From Microcaldota archaeon (GTDB lineage Archaea; Micrarchaeota; Micrarchaeia; Anstonellales; Bilamarchaeaceae), in contig JAGMCT010000013.1 in NCBI GenBank assembly GCA_023129075.1, positions 50,677-114,676 of the forward strand: a DNA stretch of 64,000 bases, read 5' to 3'. A program made the translations under genes and the position numbers. Positions within the stretch are counted from its first letter, which is position 1. The number at the start of each line of letters is the position of its first letter. The notes under the pieces are model-generated. The model made no database searches and had not been told where the DNA came from. It saw nothing but the letters and a program-made list of their open reading frames with translations. Shown piece after piece: positions 9,565 through 20,451 of this stretch.

Positions 9565-11757
9565 TTAGGAATCCCTAAAGAATTCCGAATTGGGCGGGTC
9601 AGGCCTCATTCCTTTTCTTTTTCTGACATCGCCGACTACTTCAGAAACAAGGTCTCTGGGAACATTTGCATAACCTGCATATTCCTGGTACCAGATAGAA
9701 CGGCCCTGTGTTACTCCTCTTAATGCATTTGAGAATCCAAACATCTCAGCAACAGGAACAACTGTAGTCATGGAGGCGGTTTCTCCCTCCTGCTCCATTC
9801 CTGCAAGCTGGCCTCTTCTTCCATTCGTCATGTTTATTACATCTCCTGAATATTCCTGCGGGCACTGGATAAGTATTTTCTGTCTTGGCTCCATCAGGGT
9901 GATACCTGCATCAAGTATGCATGCATAAATCGGCCTTGTAACTGCAGGAAGAACCTGTGCAGGACCTCTGTGAACATTATCTTCATGCAGGGCAGCATCC
10001 TCAAGAACAACCTTTACACCAATCACCTTTTCACCTGCAAGGGGTCCTCTTTTCATTGCATCCTCAAAACCCTGTATGAATAACTCCTGTATTTCATTAA
10101 GATACTGAACTCCCTTTGTCCTGTTGACAAGCAGATTCTTGTTGTAGATATCCCATACTCCTTTTGCCTCATCCCTGCTCATGCCTGCTTCTATGAGTTT
10201 ATTAACATATTCCTTTCCTTTTGGCTTCCCATCGGAAATAGCACCTTCTATCATAGCTTTCACTACGCTATCTTCCAGAGGTTCAACATGTATCTTAAAG
10301 CGGTTGTGCTTATTTGGTGATTTGCCTTCAATCGTTTGGGACCTTCCTGTTATTGTTTCATTGTAAACCACTATTGGAGGGGAGGTAATGATGTCTATTT
10401 TCTTTTCATTCTGAATCTTGTATTCAATAATTTCAAGGTGGAGCTCGCCCATGCCGGAGATAAGATGCTCTCCTGTTTCCTGGTTAATCTCAACCCTGAG
10501 GGTTGGGTCCTCTTTGGAAAGACCGCGCAAAGCATCAATAAGTTTTGCAAGGTTCTTGGATTCCTTCGCCTCTATGGATTTTGTAACCACTGGTTCTGAG
10601 TAATGCGTAATCTGCTCAAAGGGCTCCACTTCGCCGGAGCTTACGGTTTCTCCAATGTAGATATCCTTAATGCCAACAATAGCACCGATGTTTCCTGCAC
10701 TTATGGCTTCTGCAGAAATGCGGTCAGGGCCCATGTAAATGCCAACCTGCTGAACCTTGTAGCTGGTTTTCTTTGAAGCAAGGTAAATCATATCTCCTTT
10801 TTTTACTGAACCAGAGAAAAGTCTTACAACCCCTACTTCTCCTGCGTGCTCATCGTAAACAACACCAAAGCAGATGCCGATTGTTTTTCCGGATATATTG
10901 CACTCAAGCATGTCCTTTCCATCCTGAGAGTCCATCTCGCCTTTCCAGAGCACAGGAATTCGGTATTTCTGTGCAAATCCAGGATTAGGAAGATGTTTTA
11001 TAACCATCTCAAGCAGAACCTCATCAACAGGACATTTCTCAACAAGAAAGGAGTGCTCCCCTGCAAAACATTTATCATAAATATCTTTAAATGAAAGTCC
11101 TGAAGTTTTCATTGCTGAACCGCTCATAGCCCATTTATTAAAGGCAGACCCGAAAGCAACATTTCCTTTTTCTACTGAAATCTGCCAGTCTTTTTTGTGT
11201 TCAGGCGGGGCATTTGCTTCAATAATTTTATTTAACCCTACAATCACCTTTATGAGTTTCTGCTGCATTCCCTGTGCATCCAGCTTAAGCTCATTTATCA
11301 GGCGGTCAAGCTTGTTAACGAAAACAATTGGCTGAGCTCTTTCCTTAAGGGCCTGTCTTAGTACTGTTTCAGTTTGCGGCATTATTCCCTCAACAGCATC
11401 AACTACAAGAACAACACCGTCTACGGCTCTAAGGGCCCTTGTAACATGGCCTCCAAAATCAACATGGCCTGGGGTATCAATAAGATTGATAAGGTAGTTC
11501 TTTCCTTCATATGGGAAACCAAGAGAGATATTTGCAGATTTAATTGTGATGCCCCTTGCCTGCTCCTGCTCATCATAATCCATTACACGCTGTTCACCTG
11601 CAAGCTCCTTTGAAATGAGGCCTGCTCGTGCAACCATGGAATCTGTTAATGTGGTTTTTCCATGGTCAACGTGGGCAATAATAGCAATATTTCTTACGGT
11701 TTCAATATTATCCATTATCTTTTGTATCTCTCCAACAACAAATTCTTTTCTCGCCAT
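9565..11757 (-). CDS. fusA: Translation elongation factor aEF-2
   Basis: 730 residues, the normal length for archaeal EF-2, the GTPase that drives ribosomal translocation. The G1 motif AHVDHGKTT (residues about 28-36), the switch region with RGITIK, and NKLD (G4) are all present. The domain IV tip has VHRGPAQ, which keeps the histidine that archaea and eukaryotes modify to diphthamide. A strong GGTGA site sits just before the ATG. It follows rps7 by 21 nt and is the last gene of the rpo/ribosomal operon; the usual neighbour EF-1alpha is absent here. Confidence 0.97.
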   Translation of the reverse strand: MARKEFVVGEIQKIMDNIETVRNIAIIAHVDHGKTTLTDSMVARAGLISKELAGEQRVMDYDEQEQARGITIKSANISLGFPYEGKNYLINLIDTPGHVDFGGHVTRALRAVDGVVLVVDAVEGIMPQTETVLRQALKERAQPIVFVNKLDRLINELKLDAQGMQQKLIKVIVGLNKIIEANAPPEHKKDWQISVEKGNVAFGSAFNKWAMSGSAMKTSGLSFKDIYDKCFAGEHSFLVEKCPVDEVLLEMVIKHLPNPGFAQKYRIPVLWKGEMDSQDGKDMLECNISGKTIGICFGVVYDEHAGEVGVVRLFSGSVKKGDMIYLASKKTSYKVQQVGIYMGPDRISAEAISAGNIGAIVGIKDIYIGETVSSGEVEPFEQITHYSEPVVTKSIEAKESKNLAKLIDALRGLSKEDPTLRVEINQETGEHLISGMGELHLEIIEYKIQNEKKIDIITSPPIVVYNETITGRSQTIEGKSPNKHNRFKIHVEPLEDSVVKAMIEGAISDGKPKGKEYVNKLIEAGMSRDEAKGVWDIYNKNLLVNRTKGVQYLNEIQELFIQGFEDAMKRGPLAGEKVIGVKVVLEDAALHEDNVHRGPAQVLPAVTRPIYACILDAGITLMEPRQKILIQCPQEYSGDVINMTNGRRGQLAGMEQEGETASMTTVVPVAEMFGFSNALRGVTQGRSIWYQEYAGYANVPRDLVSEVVGDVRKRKGMRPDPPNSEFFRDS

Positions 11758-11778
11758 GCTTTCACCAAAAAAAAGTCT

Positions 11779-12384
11779 TTATCTTGCGCTCCTTGCCATC
11801 CTCTCCATCTCATTCATCTTCTTTATCGCATAAGAGTTTTGAACATCATTACCTGCAGTGAACATTATTTCATCGGCAAGGGCCTTTCCAAGAGAGGTGT
11901 CCTTGTTAAAGGTTCTCATGAGTGCTGAAAGGGTAATGTTCTTAAGTGCTAAATCCAGTCTTCTGGAAGCTGATGAGTCAACAGCAATCTGATAGCTTAC
12001 TCCACCGTGAGAAACCCTTGTAACCTCTTCTCTTGGTGCAGAATTCTCAAGCGCCTCAACAAGCACCTGAATAGGATTCTTTTTTGTTTTCTGCTCTATT
12101 ATTCCGAATGCTTCCTTTACAACGGTTATGATGCGGGTTTTCTTTCCCTGCAGTCTTCCGTTGGTTCTTATTACCTTTCCTGATGTTTTTTTACCTGTTC
12201 CACCACGCATTAGTTTGTTTACGAGTCTCTCAACAATATTCACTTTTTCCTTTGCAAGGGGTTTTTTTGCATGCCTTCCAAAGGAGTGCGGAAGATATAT
12301 TTCCTGAAGGGAGATTACCTGTTTAAGGCTTTTATCTCTTATCTCAACGCCATCAAAACCATACTTTCCAAAAAGTTTAACCAT
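11779..12384 (-). CDS. rps7: Small ribosomal subunit protein uS7
   Basis: 201 residues, the normal length for archaeal S7, which nucleates assembly of the 30S head and contacts the E-site tRNA. The conserved stretch ENSAPREEVTRVSHGG and the C-terminal helix with NSYAIKKMNEMERMA are clear. It starts 5 nt after the rps12 stop and is followed by EF-2, the usual archaeal str-operon order. Confidence 0.96.
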   Translation of the reverse strand: MVKLFGKYGFDGVEIRDKSLKQVISLQEIYLPHSFGRHAKKPLAKEKVNIVERLVNKLMRGGTGKKTSGKVIRTNGRLQGKKTRIITVVKEAFGIIEQKTKKNPIQVLVEALENSAPREEVTRVSHGGVSYQIAVDSSASRRLDLALKNITLSALMRTFNKDTSLGKALADEIMFTAGNDVQNSYAIKKMNEMERMARSAR

Positions 12385-12389
12385 TCTCT

Positions 12390-12827
12390 CTACCTCTTAG
12401 ACTTTTCTTTCTTGCCTTTTCTCAGGGACTGGAGAGCAACATCATTCACGAATTCAACTGCATATCTTACTCCGGGAATAGAACCAATCTGTCCTCTCTG
12501 CGAACCGCCGAGCCCCCTGATTGTTACCTCATCGTGCTCATCTATGAAGGTTATTGCTTTATCCCTTGGAGGGAAAGCAGTAACCAATCTGCCGTTCTTT
12601 ATTAACTGAACCTTTACAACCTTAATAAGACCTGAGTGGGGCTGTTTTTGCTCAAGGGTTGCCTTTTCCACAACGATTCCTTTTGCCTGGGGAGCACCCT
12701 CCATTGCATCATACTTCTCTTTAAGCTTAAGCTTCTTTCTCTTCCATCTTTTGGAGAGCCATCGTCCTTTCTTCCTGTTTCTTTTCTTGTTTCTTCCTGC
12801 GAATTCTCCGTTTCCTCCTTTGCCCAT
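12390..12827 (-). CDS. rps12: Small ribosomal subunit protein uS12, divergent in the decoding loop
   Basis: 145 residues. S12 sits at the 30S decoding centre. [10 protein letters not shown] and [10 protein letters not shown] are typical of archaeal S12. The decoding loop that normally reads KQPNSAIRKC here reads [10 protein letters not shown]; Pro and Ser that contact the A site remain, but Asn becomes His and the following Arg is lost. The normal CPGDGAI becomes PPRDKAI. An N-terminal Lys/Arg-rich segment is present. The start has a GGTGAT site, and this gene has its own TATA box because an insertion sequence separates it from nusA. Confidence 0.95.
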   Translation of the reverse strand: MGKGGNGEFAGRNKKRNRKKGRWLSKRWKRKKLKLKEKYDAMEGAPQAKGIVVEKATLEQKQPHSGLIKVVKVQLIKNGRLVTAFPPRDKAITFIDEHDEVTIRGLGGSQRGQIGSIPGVRYAVEFVNDVALQSLRKGKKEKSKR

Positions 12828-12882
12828 TAAATCACCATAATATTCAACAAATTTGAAGTTTTAACACTTTAGAGAAGAAGCC

Positions 12883-12892
12883 TTTAAAAAAC
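12883..12892 (-). promoter_or_regulatory. TATA box for rps12-rps7-EF-2
   Basis: Minus-strand TTTTTTAAAG about 60 bp before the rps12 ATG, predicting a leader near 33 nt that ends with the GGTGAT site. It lies on the rps12 side of the insertion sequence, so it could keep the distal genes transcribed after the insertion. Confidence 0.5.
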
Positions 12893-13066
12893 TTCCTGAA
12901 AGAAAAGACTACTTCTTTTAAGCTGCAGTTAAATTTCAGCAAAAATCCACATTCTTTACATTCTAAGGAAAGGAACCATAACGGAAACACCGGAAACGAG
13001 GTCTCTCCTTTTGTTTATAAAGCCTTTGAATACTATTTTTTATACTCAAAAGAGCTACCGTTGGAA

Positions 13067-13261
13067 TGACGGGAAGTAATTCTCCTGTGGAATTGAAACA
13101 GAAGGTTCAAAGGTAGAAGTTCAAGGTATCTACGCAAGGAGTTTCCAGAGCTCCTAAAGATGCCTAAATTATGGACACGCTCATATTTCCTTTCAACTAC
13201 TGGAAATGTTTCATCTGCAACAATACGAAAATACATAGAAAGGCAATGGGATGAGATATGA
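13067..13261 (+). pseudogene. Remnant of IS200/IS605 tnpA (Y1 HUH transposase)
   Basis: Only the C-terminal part remains. In one frame SNSPVELKQKV is readable to about 13105, then the frame shifts and FKGRSSRYLRKEFPEL continues to KYIERQ and a TGA at 13259-13261. These match the end of Y1 transposases, including the helix whose Tyr (in KYIERQ) is the nucleophile, but the HUH metal-binding half is missing. The TGA overlaps the tnpB ATG, as in intact IS605 elements. It cannot encode an active transposase. Confidence 0.75.
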
Positions 13262-14271
13262 TATTAACCTATAAGATAAAGCATGAAAAAGATTTCGGCA
13301 GAGAACTCAGCTTGGCGAAGAAGGTAGCTAAACATGCCATCAGACAAAGAACTTTATCCAGTAAAGATGTAAAACATATCGGTCTAAAATCCATGATTGC
13401 CAATCAAATCCTTAGAAAGTATGCAAGGAATAAGACAGTCAAAAATATCAATTCTATAAAGTTGACAATCCCTTCTCAGGGAATCAGATTCACAGATAGG
13501 GAGATAACAATACCTTGTCTGAAACTTGTTCTCCCCATCAACTTCAACCATTCATTTGAAAAGATAAACCAGATTGAAGTTGGCGAAACATTTGCCTATG
13601 TTTCTTGTTCTTATAAAGAGCCTCGGCAATATACCTCAAAGCAGATAATTGGCGTAGATAGGAACACCACAGGGCATGTGTTGGTTGCTTCCAATATCAA
13701 CACAGGAAAGGTGCTGAAACTTGGAAAGGAGTGCAACCACCTTCATAAAAAATACAAAAACATAAGGAAAAACCTTCAGAAGAAGGGCAAGTATTCTCTC
13801 GTCAAAAAAATCAAAAACAGGGAGAGTAGAATTGTCAGAAACATAAACCATCAGATAAGCAAATGCCTTGTTAAAGAAGCGCAGAACAACAAGGCGATTA
13901 TAGTCCTTGAAGGATTGAAAGACATCCAAAAGACAGCAAAGGTAAGAAGGAGGCAACTGTATTCCCTAAACTCTTGGAGTTTCTATCAATTGCAGAACAT
14001 GATAGAATACAAAGCCAAAAAGTTTGGAGTGCCTATTGCCTATGTTGAACCACAATATACCTCTCAGAGGTGTAGTAGGTGTGGTCATATAGACGCAAAT
14101 AACAGAAAAGGAAAACAGTTCCATTGTGCTAAATGCTCAATGGTTGAGAATGCCGATGTAAACGCAGGATTCAATATTGCCAGTTTATATCATCAAGGCA
14201 TATCTCGATTCAACACAGAAAGGGATGTGTTGGAGGGGAGCACTGATACCCCTAAAGGTGAGATGCTGTGA
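13258..14271 (+). CDS. tnpB: TnpB RNA-guided nuclease (IS605 OrfB family)
   Basis: 337 residues, shorter than the usual 380-400 but with the complete catalytic core. RuvC-I is IIGVDRNT (Asp), RuvC-II is IIVLEGLKD (Glu), and RuvC-III is NADVNAGFN (Asp). A zinc finger of two CxxC pairs (CSRCGH and CAKC) lies before RuvC-III. The N-terminal basic helical region (SLAKKVAKHAIRQ) is present, so the start looks right. TnpB proteins are omegaRNA-guided DNA endonucleases that help retain their element (known for other members). The 3' coding end and following hairpin would encode the omegaRNA. Confidence 0.93.
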   Translation: MILTYKIKHEKDFGRELSLAKKVAKHAIRQRTLSSKDVKHIGLKSMIANQILRKYARNKTVKNINSIKLTIPSQGIRFTDREITIPCLKLVLPINFNHSFEKINQIEVGETFAYVSCSYKEPRQYTSKQIIGVDRNTTGHVLVASNINTGKVLKLGKECNHLHKKYKNIRKNLQKKGKYSLVKKIKNRESRIVRNINHQISKCLVKEAQNNKAIIVLEGLKDIQKTAKVRRRQLYSLNSWSFYQLQNMIEYKAKKFGVPIAYVEPQYTSQRCSRCGHIDANNRKGKQFHCAKCSMVENADVNAGFNIASLYHQGISRFNTERDVLEGSTDTPKGEML

Positions 14272-14299
14272 ATCCGGTAACACCAAAACAAAAAAGAAC

Positions 14300-14320
14300 C
14301 CAACAACATTTAGTCGTTGG
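14300..14320 (+). other. Right-end hairpin of the IS605 element, probable omegaRNA scaffold end
   Basis: CCAACAAC and GTCGTTGG form an 8-bp stem with one mismatch around the loop ATTTA, a few bases before the nusA stop. IS605 right ends carry such subterminal hairpins, and the guide of the omegaRNA is taken from the flank immediately beyond the element, which would be the nusA 3' end here. Confidence 0.45.
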
Positions 14321-14326
14321 AGTATG

Positions 14327-14755
14327 TCAGAGTGTGCGCACTGCTTTCACATAAAGGTCTGCATTGAATTTTTTCTTAAGAAATGCCTTTGCTGCCTTTA
14401 TGCGCTTTCCTCCTTTTCCGAGCGCTATTCCCCTTTGTGATTCAGGAACAGAAAGAAAAACAGCCTTATCGCCCATTGCTTCTCTTATTTCTATACTTAT
14501 TATCTGTATATTGTTAAAAAGATTTCTTGTGAACTGTTCAAGGTCAGGGCTGTCTGCTATAATAAGGATATCCTTGTTGAGTTTTGAGGAAAGGGATTTT
14601 ATGTTACGGCCCCCCCTGCCGATTGCCTTGCCCAGCTGGGTTATGGGCACAAGGAAAAGGTATCCTGTAGGGGTTTTAAGAAAATCAGTCGGGAGAACAT
14701 TTGTAACATCACCAAAAAAATGGAATAATTTTAGGTCTTCGCTTGTCAGCTCCAC
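14327..14755 (-). CDS. nusA: Archaeal NusA-like KH-domain transcription factor
   Basis: 142 residues, the normal short archaeal NusA with two KH domains and no S1 or N-terminal domain. GKAIGRGGRNIK and GIALGKGGKRIK are the two GxxG RNA-binding loops. Archaeal NusA is encoded between rpl30e and rps12 in many genomes, as here, and is presumed to act in elongation/termination or rRNA handling. The IS605 element lies immediately downstream. Confidence 0.93.
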   Translation of the reverse strand: MELTSEDLKLFHFFGDVTNVLPTDFLKTPTGYLFLVPITQLGKAIGRGGRNIKSLSSKLNKDILIIADSPDLEQFTRNLFNNIQIISIEIREAMGDKAVFLSVPESQRGIALGKGGKRIKAAKAFLKKKFNADLYVKAVRTL

Positions 14756-14759
14756 ACTA

Positions 14760-15119
14760 TCACTTGCCTTTTTTGGAGAACGAAAGAATCTCTGAAACTC
14801 CTTCTTTATATACTGTCAGGATGGATACTGGGTATGGTTTACCGCATACAGAACCCAGCTCCTTTGAAGAACCTTCAAAAATAATTACAGGAATAGCTGA
14901 GACCTTGGAATAATAGGTTATATCCTGCATAGAATCCTTTGGAATGTTTGATGCAACAACAAACATCCTTGCTTTTCCAAGCAACGATTTCTTTATGCCT
15001 TTCCTTGTTCCAAAATCAACTTCCCCGCTTTCCACAACAAGCCTTACTGCCTTCTGGAGAGGATTCTCTTTTTCTTTCCTGCTTTTTCTTTTACGAATAA
15101 CTTTTTTCCTTTCAACCAT
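14760..15119 (-). CDS. rpl30e: Large ribosomal subunit protein eL30
   Basis: About 119 residues from the ATG at 15119; an in-frame GTG three codons earlier (15128) is directly abutted to the rpoA2 stop. I chose the ATG because AGGTGG lies about 5 nt before it. The fold-defining segments (KAVRLVVESGEVDFGTRKG, ARMFVVASNIP, IPVIIF, LGSVCGKPYPVS) fit the L7Ae/L30e family. The first 20 residues are a Lys/Arg-rich extension beyond the typical protein. Its position between rpoA2 and nusA is conserved in archaea. Confidence 0.93.
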   Translation of the reverse strand: MVERKKVIRKRKSRKEKENPLQKAVRLVVESGEVDFGTRKGIKKSLLGKARMFVVASNIPKDSMQDITYYSKVSAIPVIIFEGSSKELGSVCGKPYPVSILTVYKEGVSEILSFSKKGK

Positions 15120-15128
15120 TGTACCCAC

Positions 15129-16142
<1,014 letters not shown>

Positions 16143-16144
16143 CT

Positions 16145-18595
16145 CTATACAGTATCTACGGCATCTTCTTTTGCAGATTCCATATACTCTGTGGTTGTTT
16201 CATACATTGGGTCCTTGCCGTCTCCTCCATACATAAACTGCACTATGGCATCCTTCCCATTCTTTACAGTCCTATCCTCCTGAACAGTAAGGTCCTGCAG
16301 GGCATGTATCAGCCTTCTCTGCATGTAACCTGAACGTGCTGTTCTTATAGCAGTGTTAACCAGGGATTCTCTGCCTCCCATTGCATGGTGGAAAAATTCA
16401 TCAGGTGTAAGGCCCTTTCTGAATGAATTGTAAACAAAACCGCGCTCCTTTCCTTTGAGCGAGCCTTTTTTATAAAATGGCAGCGACCTCTGTATGTATC
16501 CTCTTTTAAGACGTTTGTTCCTTACGGCCTGCTGTCCAACTAGAGCAGACATCTGTATTGCATTGAGCAGGCTTCCCCTTGCTCCAATCTTGGCCATGAT
16601 TATTGATGAATTTGTCTGGCCAAGGTCATCCTCAACTATCTTCCCTGCCTCATTCCTTGTCCTTGTTGTAACCGCCATTATATTGAATTCAAGAGTTTCC
16701 TTCAGAGTAAGCCCTGGAGAACGCTCAAGTGTCTTATTTTTATATTGCAGGATGAGGTTTTCCATCTCCCTGTTTGCCTTATTCTCTATTCCTTCCACCG
16801 TTTTCAGGGCTGCAGGAGATAGTGAATAATTCTTAAGGGAAACACTCAGACCTGTCCAGCGAAGAGCCTCCAATGAAATTTTCGTGATTGCATCAAGGAA
16901 ATCCCTTGTTGCCTTGGGACCTTTTATAAGAAAGAATCTTTCAAGGAGACCTCCTTCAAGGACCCTGTTATCCAGCGCCCCTTTTATCATTTTTCCTTTC
17001 TTTATCTCAACTATATCCCCTAATTTTGTTTTTTCCTTAAGACTTAATTCTGAAGGAAGGAGCAGGGAGAAAAGAAGTTTTCCTGAGTATTTGTCTCCTT
17101 TATCGGGCTTTGGAAGCTTCTTTATGTTTGCAATAATAAGAAGTTTTGATGCCTCCTTTCTAGTAAATACTGCATCATCCCTTGTAAGGAAATAAGCAGC
17201 AGAAACATGGTCTTCTGTGGGCTTTATAATTGCATGACCGTGCCTTGGTGAAATTATCTGGTTCTCAACCTTCATAAGCTCCCTTACCTCTGCCTGGGCA
17301 TCTGGAGTCTGTATTATGTGTAGATTCATCTCATCCCCATCAAAATCAGCATTGTATGGTGTTGTTGTAATCGGATTAAGCCTGAATGTCTTTCCAGGGA
17401 GAACCCTTATCTCATGCCCCATCATGGAAACCCTATGCAAGGACGGCTGGCGGTTGAATATCGCTATATCACCATCCACAATCTGTCTTTCAATTATCCA
17501 GCCTATCTTCAATTCTTTTAGAACCTCCTCTTTTGTAATATCAGTTACCCTTATTCTTCTTCCGTCATTTCTTATTACATACAGTGCCTGGGGATAACTT
17601 TCCGAGGATATATGTCTCTTGCATTCATCTATATTCCAGTCAGTTACGGTAACAGGAATCGTCAATTCTTCGGCCATCTTCAAGGGGACCCCAACCTCAT
17701 CAAGCCTTATCATCGGGTCAGGAGAGATAACAGTCCTGGCAGAAAAGTTAACCCTTTTTCCAAGAAGATTGTACCTGAACCTCCCTTCCTTTCCTTTTAA
17801 TCTCTGGGCAAGGGTTTTGAGCGGTCTTCCGCTTCTGTGCCTTGCAGGGGGTATATTTGCAGTTTCATTATCAAAATAAGTGGTGATGTGGTACTGAAGA
17901 AGCTCCCACAAATCTTCTATAATTAACTGAGGGGCTCCTGCATTTATATTTGCTTCAAGCTTCTGGTTTATTCTTATTATATCCACCAATTTATGGGTAA
18001 GGTCATCCTCGCTTCTTTCCCCGGATTCAAGGGTTATGGAAGGTCTTACTGATACTGGAGGAACAAGAAGAACAGAAATAATCATCCATTCAGGCCTTGC
18101 GTATCTTGGGTCAAGACCCATTTTCATAAGGGTGGAATCAGGAATAGAAACAAGCCAGTCCCTTACCTCCGTTGGAAGCATCGCTGCTCCATCCTTGAAA
18201 ATGGTTGTTGGTTTAAGAAATTTTATTTCTGGGATTTTTGCTTTGCAGTTCGGGCATTTTTTTGCGGTTTTTGAAATAATAGTATGGCATTCCGGGCATG
18301 TTGTAGAAAGAATAGTATAAATGGTCTTTCCAAACTCTACATGAATTATTGGCCTTACGAGTTCAATCATTCCGAAGTGGCCAGGACAGGTCTTTATTTT
18401 TCCTCCGCAGGTTTTACAGCGCAGACCTGGGTCTATAACACCAAGCCTCTGGTCCACAAGACCTCCATCTATAGGGTAGCCATCATCATCATAGGTATCC
18501 GGAATCGTTATCTTAGCAACCGCAATATCCCTAACTATTTCCGGAGAAAGTAAGGAAAACCGTATCTTATCTATAATTTTTGTGACTTCTTTCAT
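16145..18595 (-). CDS. rpoA1: DNA-directed RNA polymerase subunit A'
   Basis: 816 residues. The catalytic [10 protein letters not shown] holds the three Asp that bind the active-site Mg. Clamp zinc sites appear as [16 protein letters not shown] near residues 59-75 and CPEC/CPNC near 100-120. The bridge-helix region is [20 protein letters not shown]. Length and content are normal. It lies between rpoB' and rpoA2 with gaps under 10 nt. Confidence 0.98.
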   Translation of the reverse strand: MKEVTKIIDKIRFSLLSPEIVRDIAVAKITIPDTYDDDGYPIDGGLVDQRLGVIDPGLRCKTCGGKIKTCPGHFGMIELVRPIIHVEFGKTIYTILSTTCPECHTIISKTAKKCPNCKAKIPEIKFLKPTTIFKDGAAMLPTEVRDWLVSIPDSTLMKMGLDPRYARPEWMIISVLLVPPVSVRPSITLESGERSEDDLTHKLVDIIRINQKLEANINAGAPQLIIEDLWELLQYHITTYFDNETANIPPARHRSGRPLKTLAQRLKGKEGRFRYNLLGKRVNFSARTVISPDPMIRLDEVGVPLKMAEELTIPVTVTDWNIDECKRHISSESYPQALYVIRNDGRRIRVTDITKEEVLKELKIGWIIERQIVDGDIAIFNRQPSLHRVSMMGHEIRVLPGKTFRLNPITTTPYNADFDGDEMNLHIIQTPDAQAEVRELMKVENQIISPRHGHAIIKPTEDHVSAAYFLTRDDAVFTRKEASKLLIIANIKKLPKPDKGDKYSGKLLFSLLLPSELSLKEKTKLGDIVEIKKGKMIKGALDNRVLEGGLLERFFLIKGPKATRDFLDAITKISLEALRWTGLSVSLKNYSLSPAALKTVEGIENKANREMENLILQYKNKTLERSPGLTLKETLEFNIMAVTTRTRNEAGKIVEDDLGQTNSSIIMAKIGARGSLLNAIQMSALVGQQAVRNKRLKRGYIQRSLPFYKKGSLKGKERGFVYNSFRKGLTPDEFFHHAMGGRESLVNTAIRTARSGYMQRRLIHALQDLTVQEDRTVKNGKDAIVQFMYGGDGKDPMYETTTEYMESAKEDAVDTV

Positions 18596-18603
18596 AAAAA
18601 CAC

Positions 18604-20448
18604 CTATGCTTTATCTTTTAGTACGAGTCTCGGGAATATGTAAAGGGACATTATCTCGTCAACGAGCAGTTTGAATGCATAGCTTATCTCTACTGGAGAA
18701 TTCATATCGCTTCCGCAGGCGGGACAGAGTGTTTTTCCCTTTATGTGGTTATGAAATCCGAGCATTCCGCAGTTCTCGCAAACAAGCTGGACTGTCTTGT
18801 CGCTCTCTTCCAGAAGTCTTTCCCTGACAACCATACTGGCGCCGTAACCTATAAGGCAGTCCCTTTCCATCTCACCAAATCTAAGACCGCCTTCTCTTGC
18901 CCTTCCTTCTGTTGGCTGGAGGGTAAGAAGCTGAACCGGTCCTCTACTTCTCACATGCATCTTGTTGGAAACCAGATGGTGCAGTTTTTGGTAGTAAATC
19001 GGAGAGATGAATATCTTTGCCCTTATTCTTTTTCCTGTTATGCCATCGTACAAGACCTCCTCGCCATACTCATCAAAACCATTTTCCTTTAGTATCTTCA
19101 TGTAATCTGTTTCATTGTTTCCTGTAAATGCAGTGCCGTCCATTATCATTCCTCCAATGGTAGCGGCCTTCCCACCCAGCGCATCAAGAAGATGCCCTGC
19201 AGTCATCCTGCTTGGGATGGCGTGGGGATTCATTATTAAATCTGGAACTATTCCATCTTTTGTAAAAGGCATGTTTTCCTGTGAAAGAAGAGAACCTATA
19301 ACACCTTTCTGGCCGTGTCTTGAGGCCATCTTGTCGCCTACTTCAGGAATCTTCATGGACCTAACCTTGACCTTTACAAGTCTGTTGCCATTTGGTGATT
19401 CAGTAACCATAACAGAATCTATCTTTCCTTTTTCTCCTGATTTTAGAGAAAGAGAGCTCTCCCTTTTCTTCTCTTCAACAACCCCAAAAACAGAAACCTC
19501 TTCTATAAATCTTGGGGGGGATGTTTTTCCTACGAGCACTAATCTTGATTCTACATCGGATTCCGGGAATATTACGCCGTCTGCATCAAGATTTACATAT
19601 GGTTCATCACCCCTATATCCCACAACATCAGGGGTTGGCAGTTCAATCTTATCTTTCTGGCCTCCTGGATACAGCCTTTCTTCAGTTTGATAGGTTTTAA
19701 ACATTACAACACGGCCCATCCCCCTATCAACAGCTGACCTGTTTATAACTAAACCATCTCCCATGTTGTATCCTTCATGAGTTGCAATAGCAACGATAAG
19801 GTTCTGGCCGGCAGCCCTGTTTTTCAGGTCAAGGGCCTTGTAAAAATCTGTGCTGACAAGCGGCTGCTGGGGATAAAACATAACATACCCTCTAGTATCG
19901 AACCTCTTTGCAAAATTAGTTGAATATACTCCAAGGGACTGCTTGGCCATTGAACAGGCCATCGTAATTCTTGGAGCGGAATTGTGCTCAGGATAAGGGA
20001 GTGCAGAGGTCGTTACACCGAATATAATGGAGGGATCCAGCTCAAGATGGGTATGCTCGTCTGTTATATCTTCAGGGTTCATAGCCACATATGCATTCTC
20101 TTCTTCATCTGCATCAAGGTATTCTATAACCCCCATCTTAACAAGATGCTCCCATGTAAGTTCTCCTTTTTTAAGCTTGGAGTGTATTTCCTGTCCTAAA
20201 CGGGACCTTCCTTCTTCAACAACTATATACGGCTTCCTTACCCTGCCTCTATCTGTATTTATATATATTTCGTGTGTTCTTTTACTCATATATATGTTTG
20301 TTTCATAATTCAACTGATTTGTTCTTCTTTTTTCCTTGAGTTTAGCAACAAGGGCCTCGCCATTCTTATGAAAACCAACAAGATTTCCATTTACATAAAC
20401 AGCATATTTTTCCTTTTTTGATTTTGAAGGTTTTGGTTTTTTAGTCAT
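18604..20448 (-). CDS. rpoB1: DNA-directed RNA polymerase subunit B' (C-terminal part of split B)
   Basis: 614 residues. Contains the hybrid-binding and wall motifs GYNMGDGLVINRSAVDRG, KMASRHGQKGV and GGLRFGEMERDC, and a C-terminal zinc ribbon (CENCG, CPACG). It starts 3 nt after the stop of the B'' gene. The split of B into B'' and B' is known from several archaeal lineages, including many euryarchaea and Nanoarchaeum, and its break point here is the usual one, so this is not a frameshift. Confidence 0.97.
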   Translation of the reverse strand: MTKKPKPSKSKKEKYAVYVNGNLVGFHKNGEALVAKLKEKRRTNQLNYETNIYMSKRTHEIYINTDRGRVRKPYIVVEEGRSRLGQEIHSKLKKGELTWEHLVKMGVIEYLDADEEENAYVAMNPEDITDEHTHLELDPSIIFGVTTSALPYPEHNSAPRITMACSMAKQSLGVYSTNFAKRFDTRGYVMFYPQQPLVSTDFYKALDLKNRAAGQNLIVAIATHEGYNMGDGLVINRSAVDRGMGRVVMFKTYQTEERLYPGGQKDKIELPTPDVVGYRGDEPYVNLDADGVIFPESDVESRLVLVGKTSPPRFIEEVSVFGVVEEKKRESSLSLKSGEKGKIDSVMVTESPNGNRLVKVKVRSMKIPEVGDKMASRHGQKGVIGSLLSQENMPFTKDGIVPDLIMNPHAIPSRMTAGHLLDALGGKAATIGGMIMDGTAFTGNNETDYMKILKENGFDEYGEEVLYDGITGKRIRAKIFISPIYYQKLHHLVSNKMHVRSRGPVQLLTLQPTEGRAREGGLRFGEMERDCLIGYGASMVVRERLLEESDKTVQLVCENCGMLGFHNHIKGKTLCPACGSDMNSPVEISYAFKLLVDEIMSLYIFPRLVLKDKA

Positions 20449-20451
20449 TCT

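Larger units (their letters stand above)
13014..14322 (+). mobile_element. IS200/IS605-family element (tnpB plus a decayed tnpA), ends approximate
   Basis: The element sits between nusA and rps12, transcribed against the host operon. It holds the 3' part of an IS200-type tnpA, an overlapping full tnpB, and a hairpin close to the nusA stop. The left end is not clear; I placed it at a TTTATAAAG that could be the old tnpA promoter. The right end is placed just past the hairpin. IS605 elements insert without target duplication, so none is expected. Confidence 0.7.

Noticed and set aside
13033-13236. 67-aa frame on the minus strand in the rps12-tnpB gap
   Set aside because: It is the complement of the tnpA remnant, with no start signal or recognisable product.
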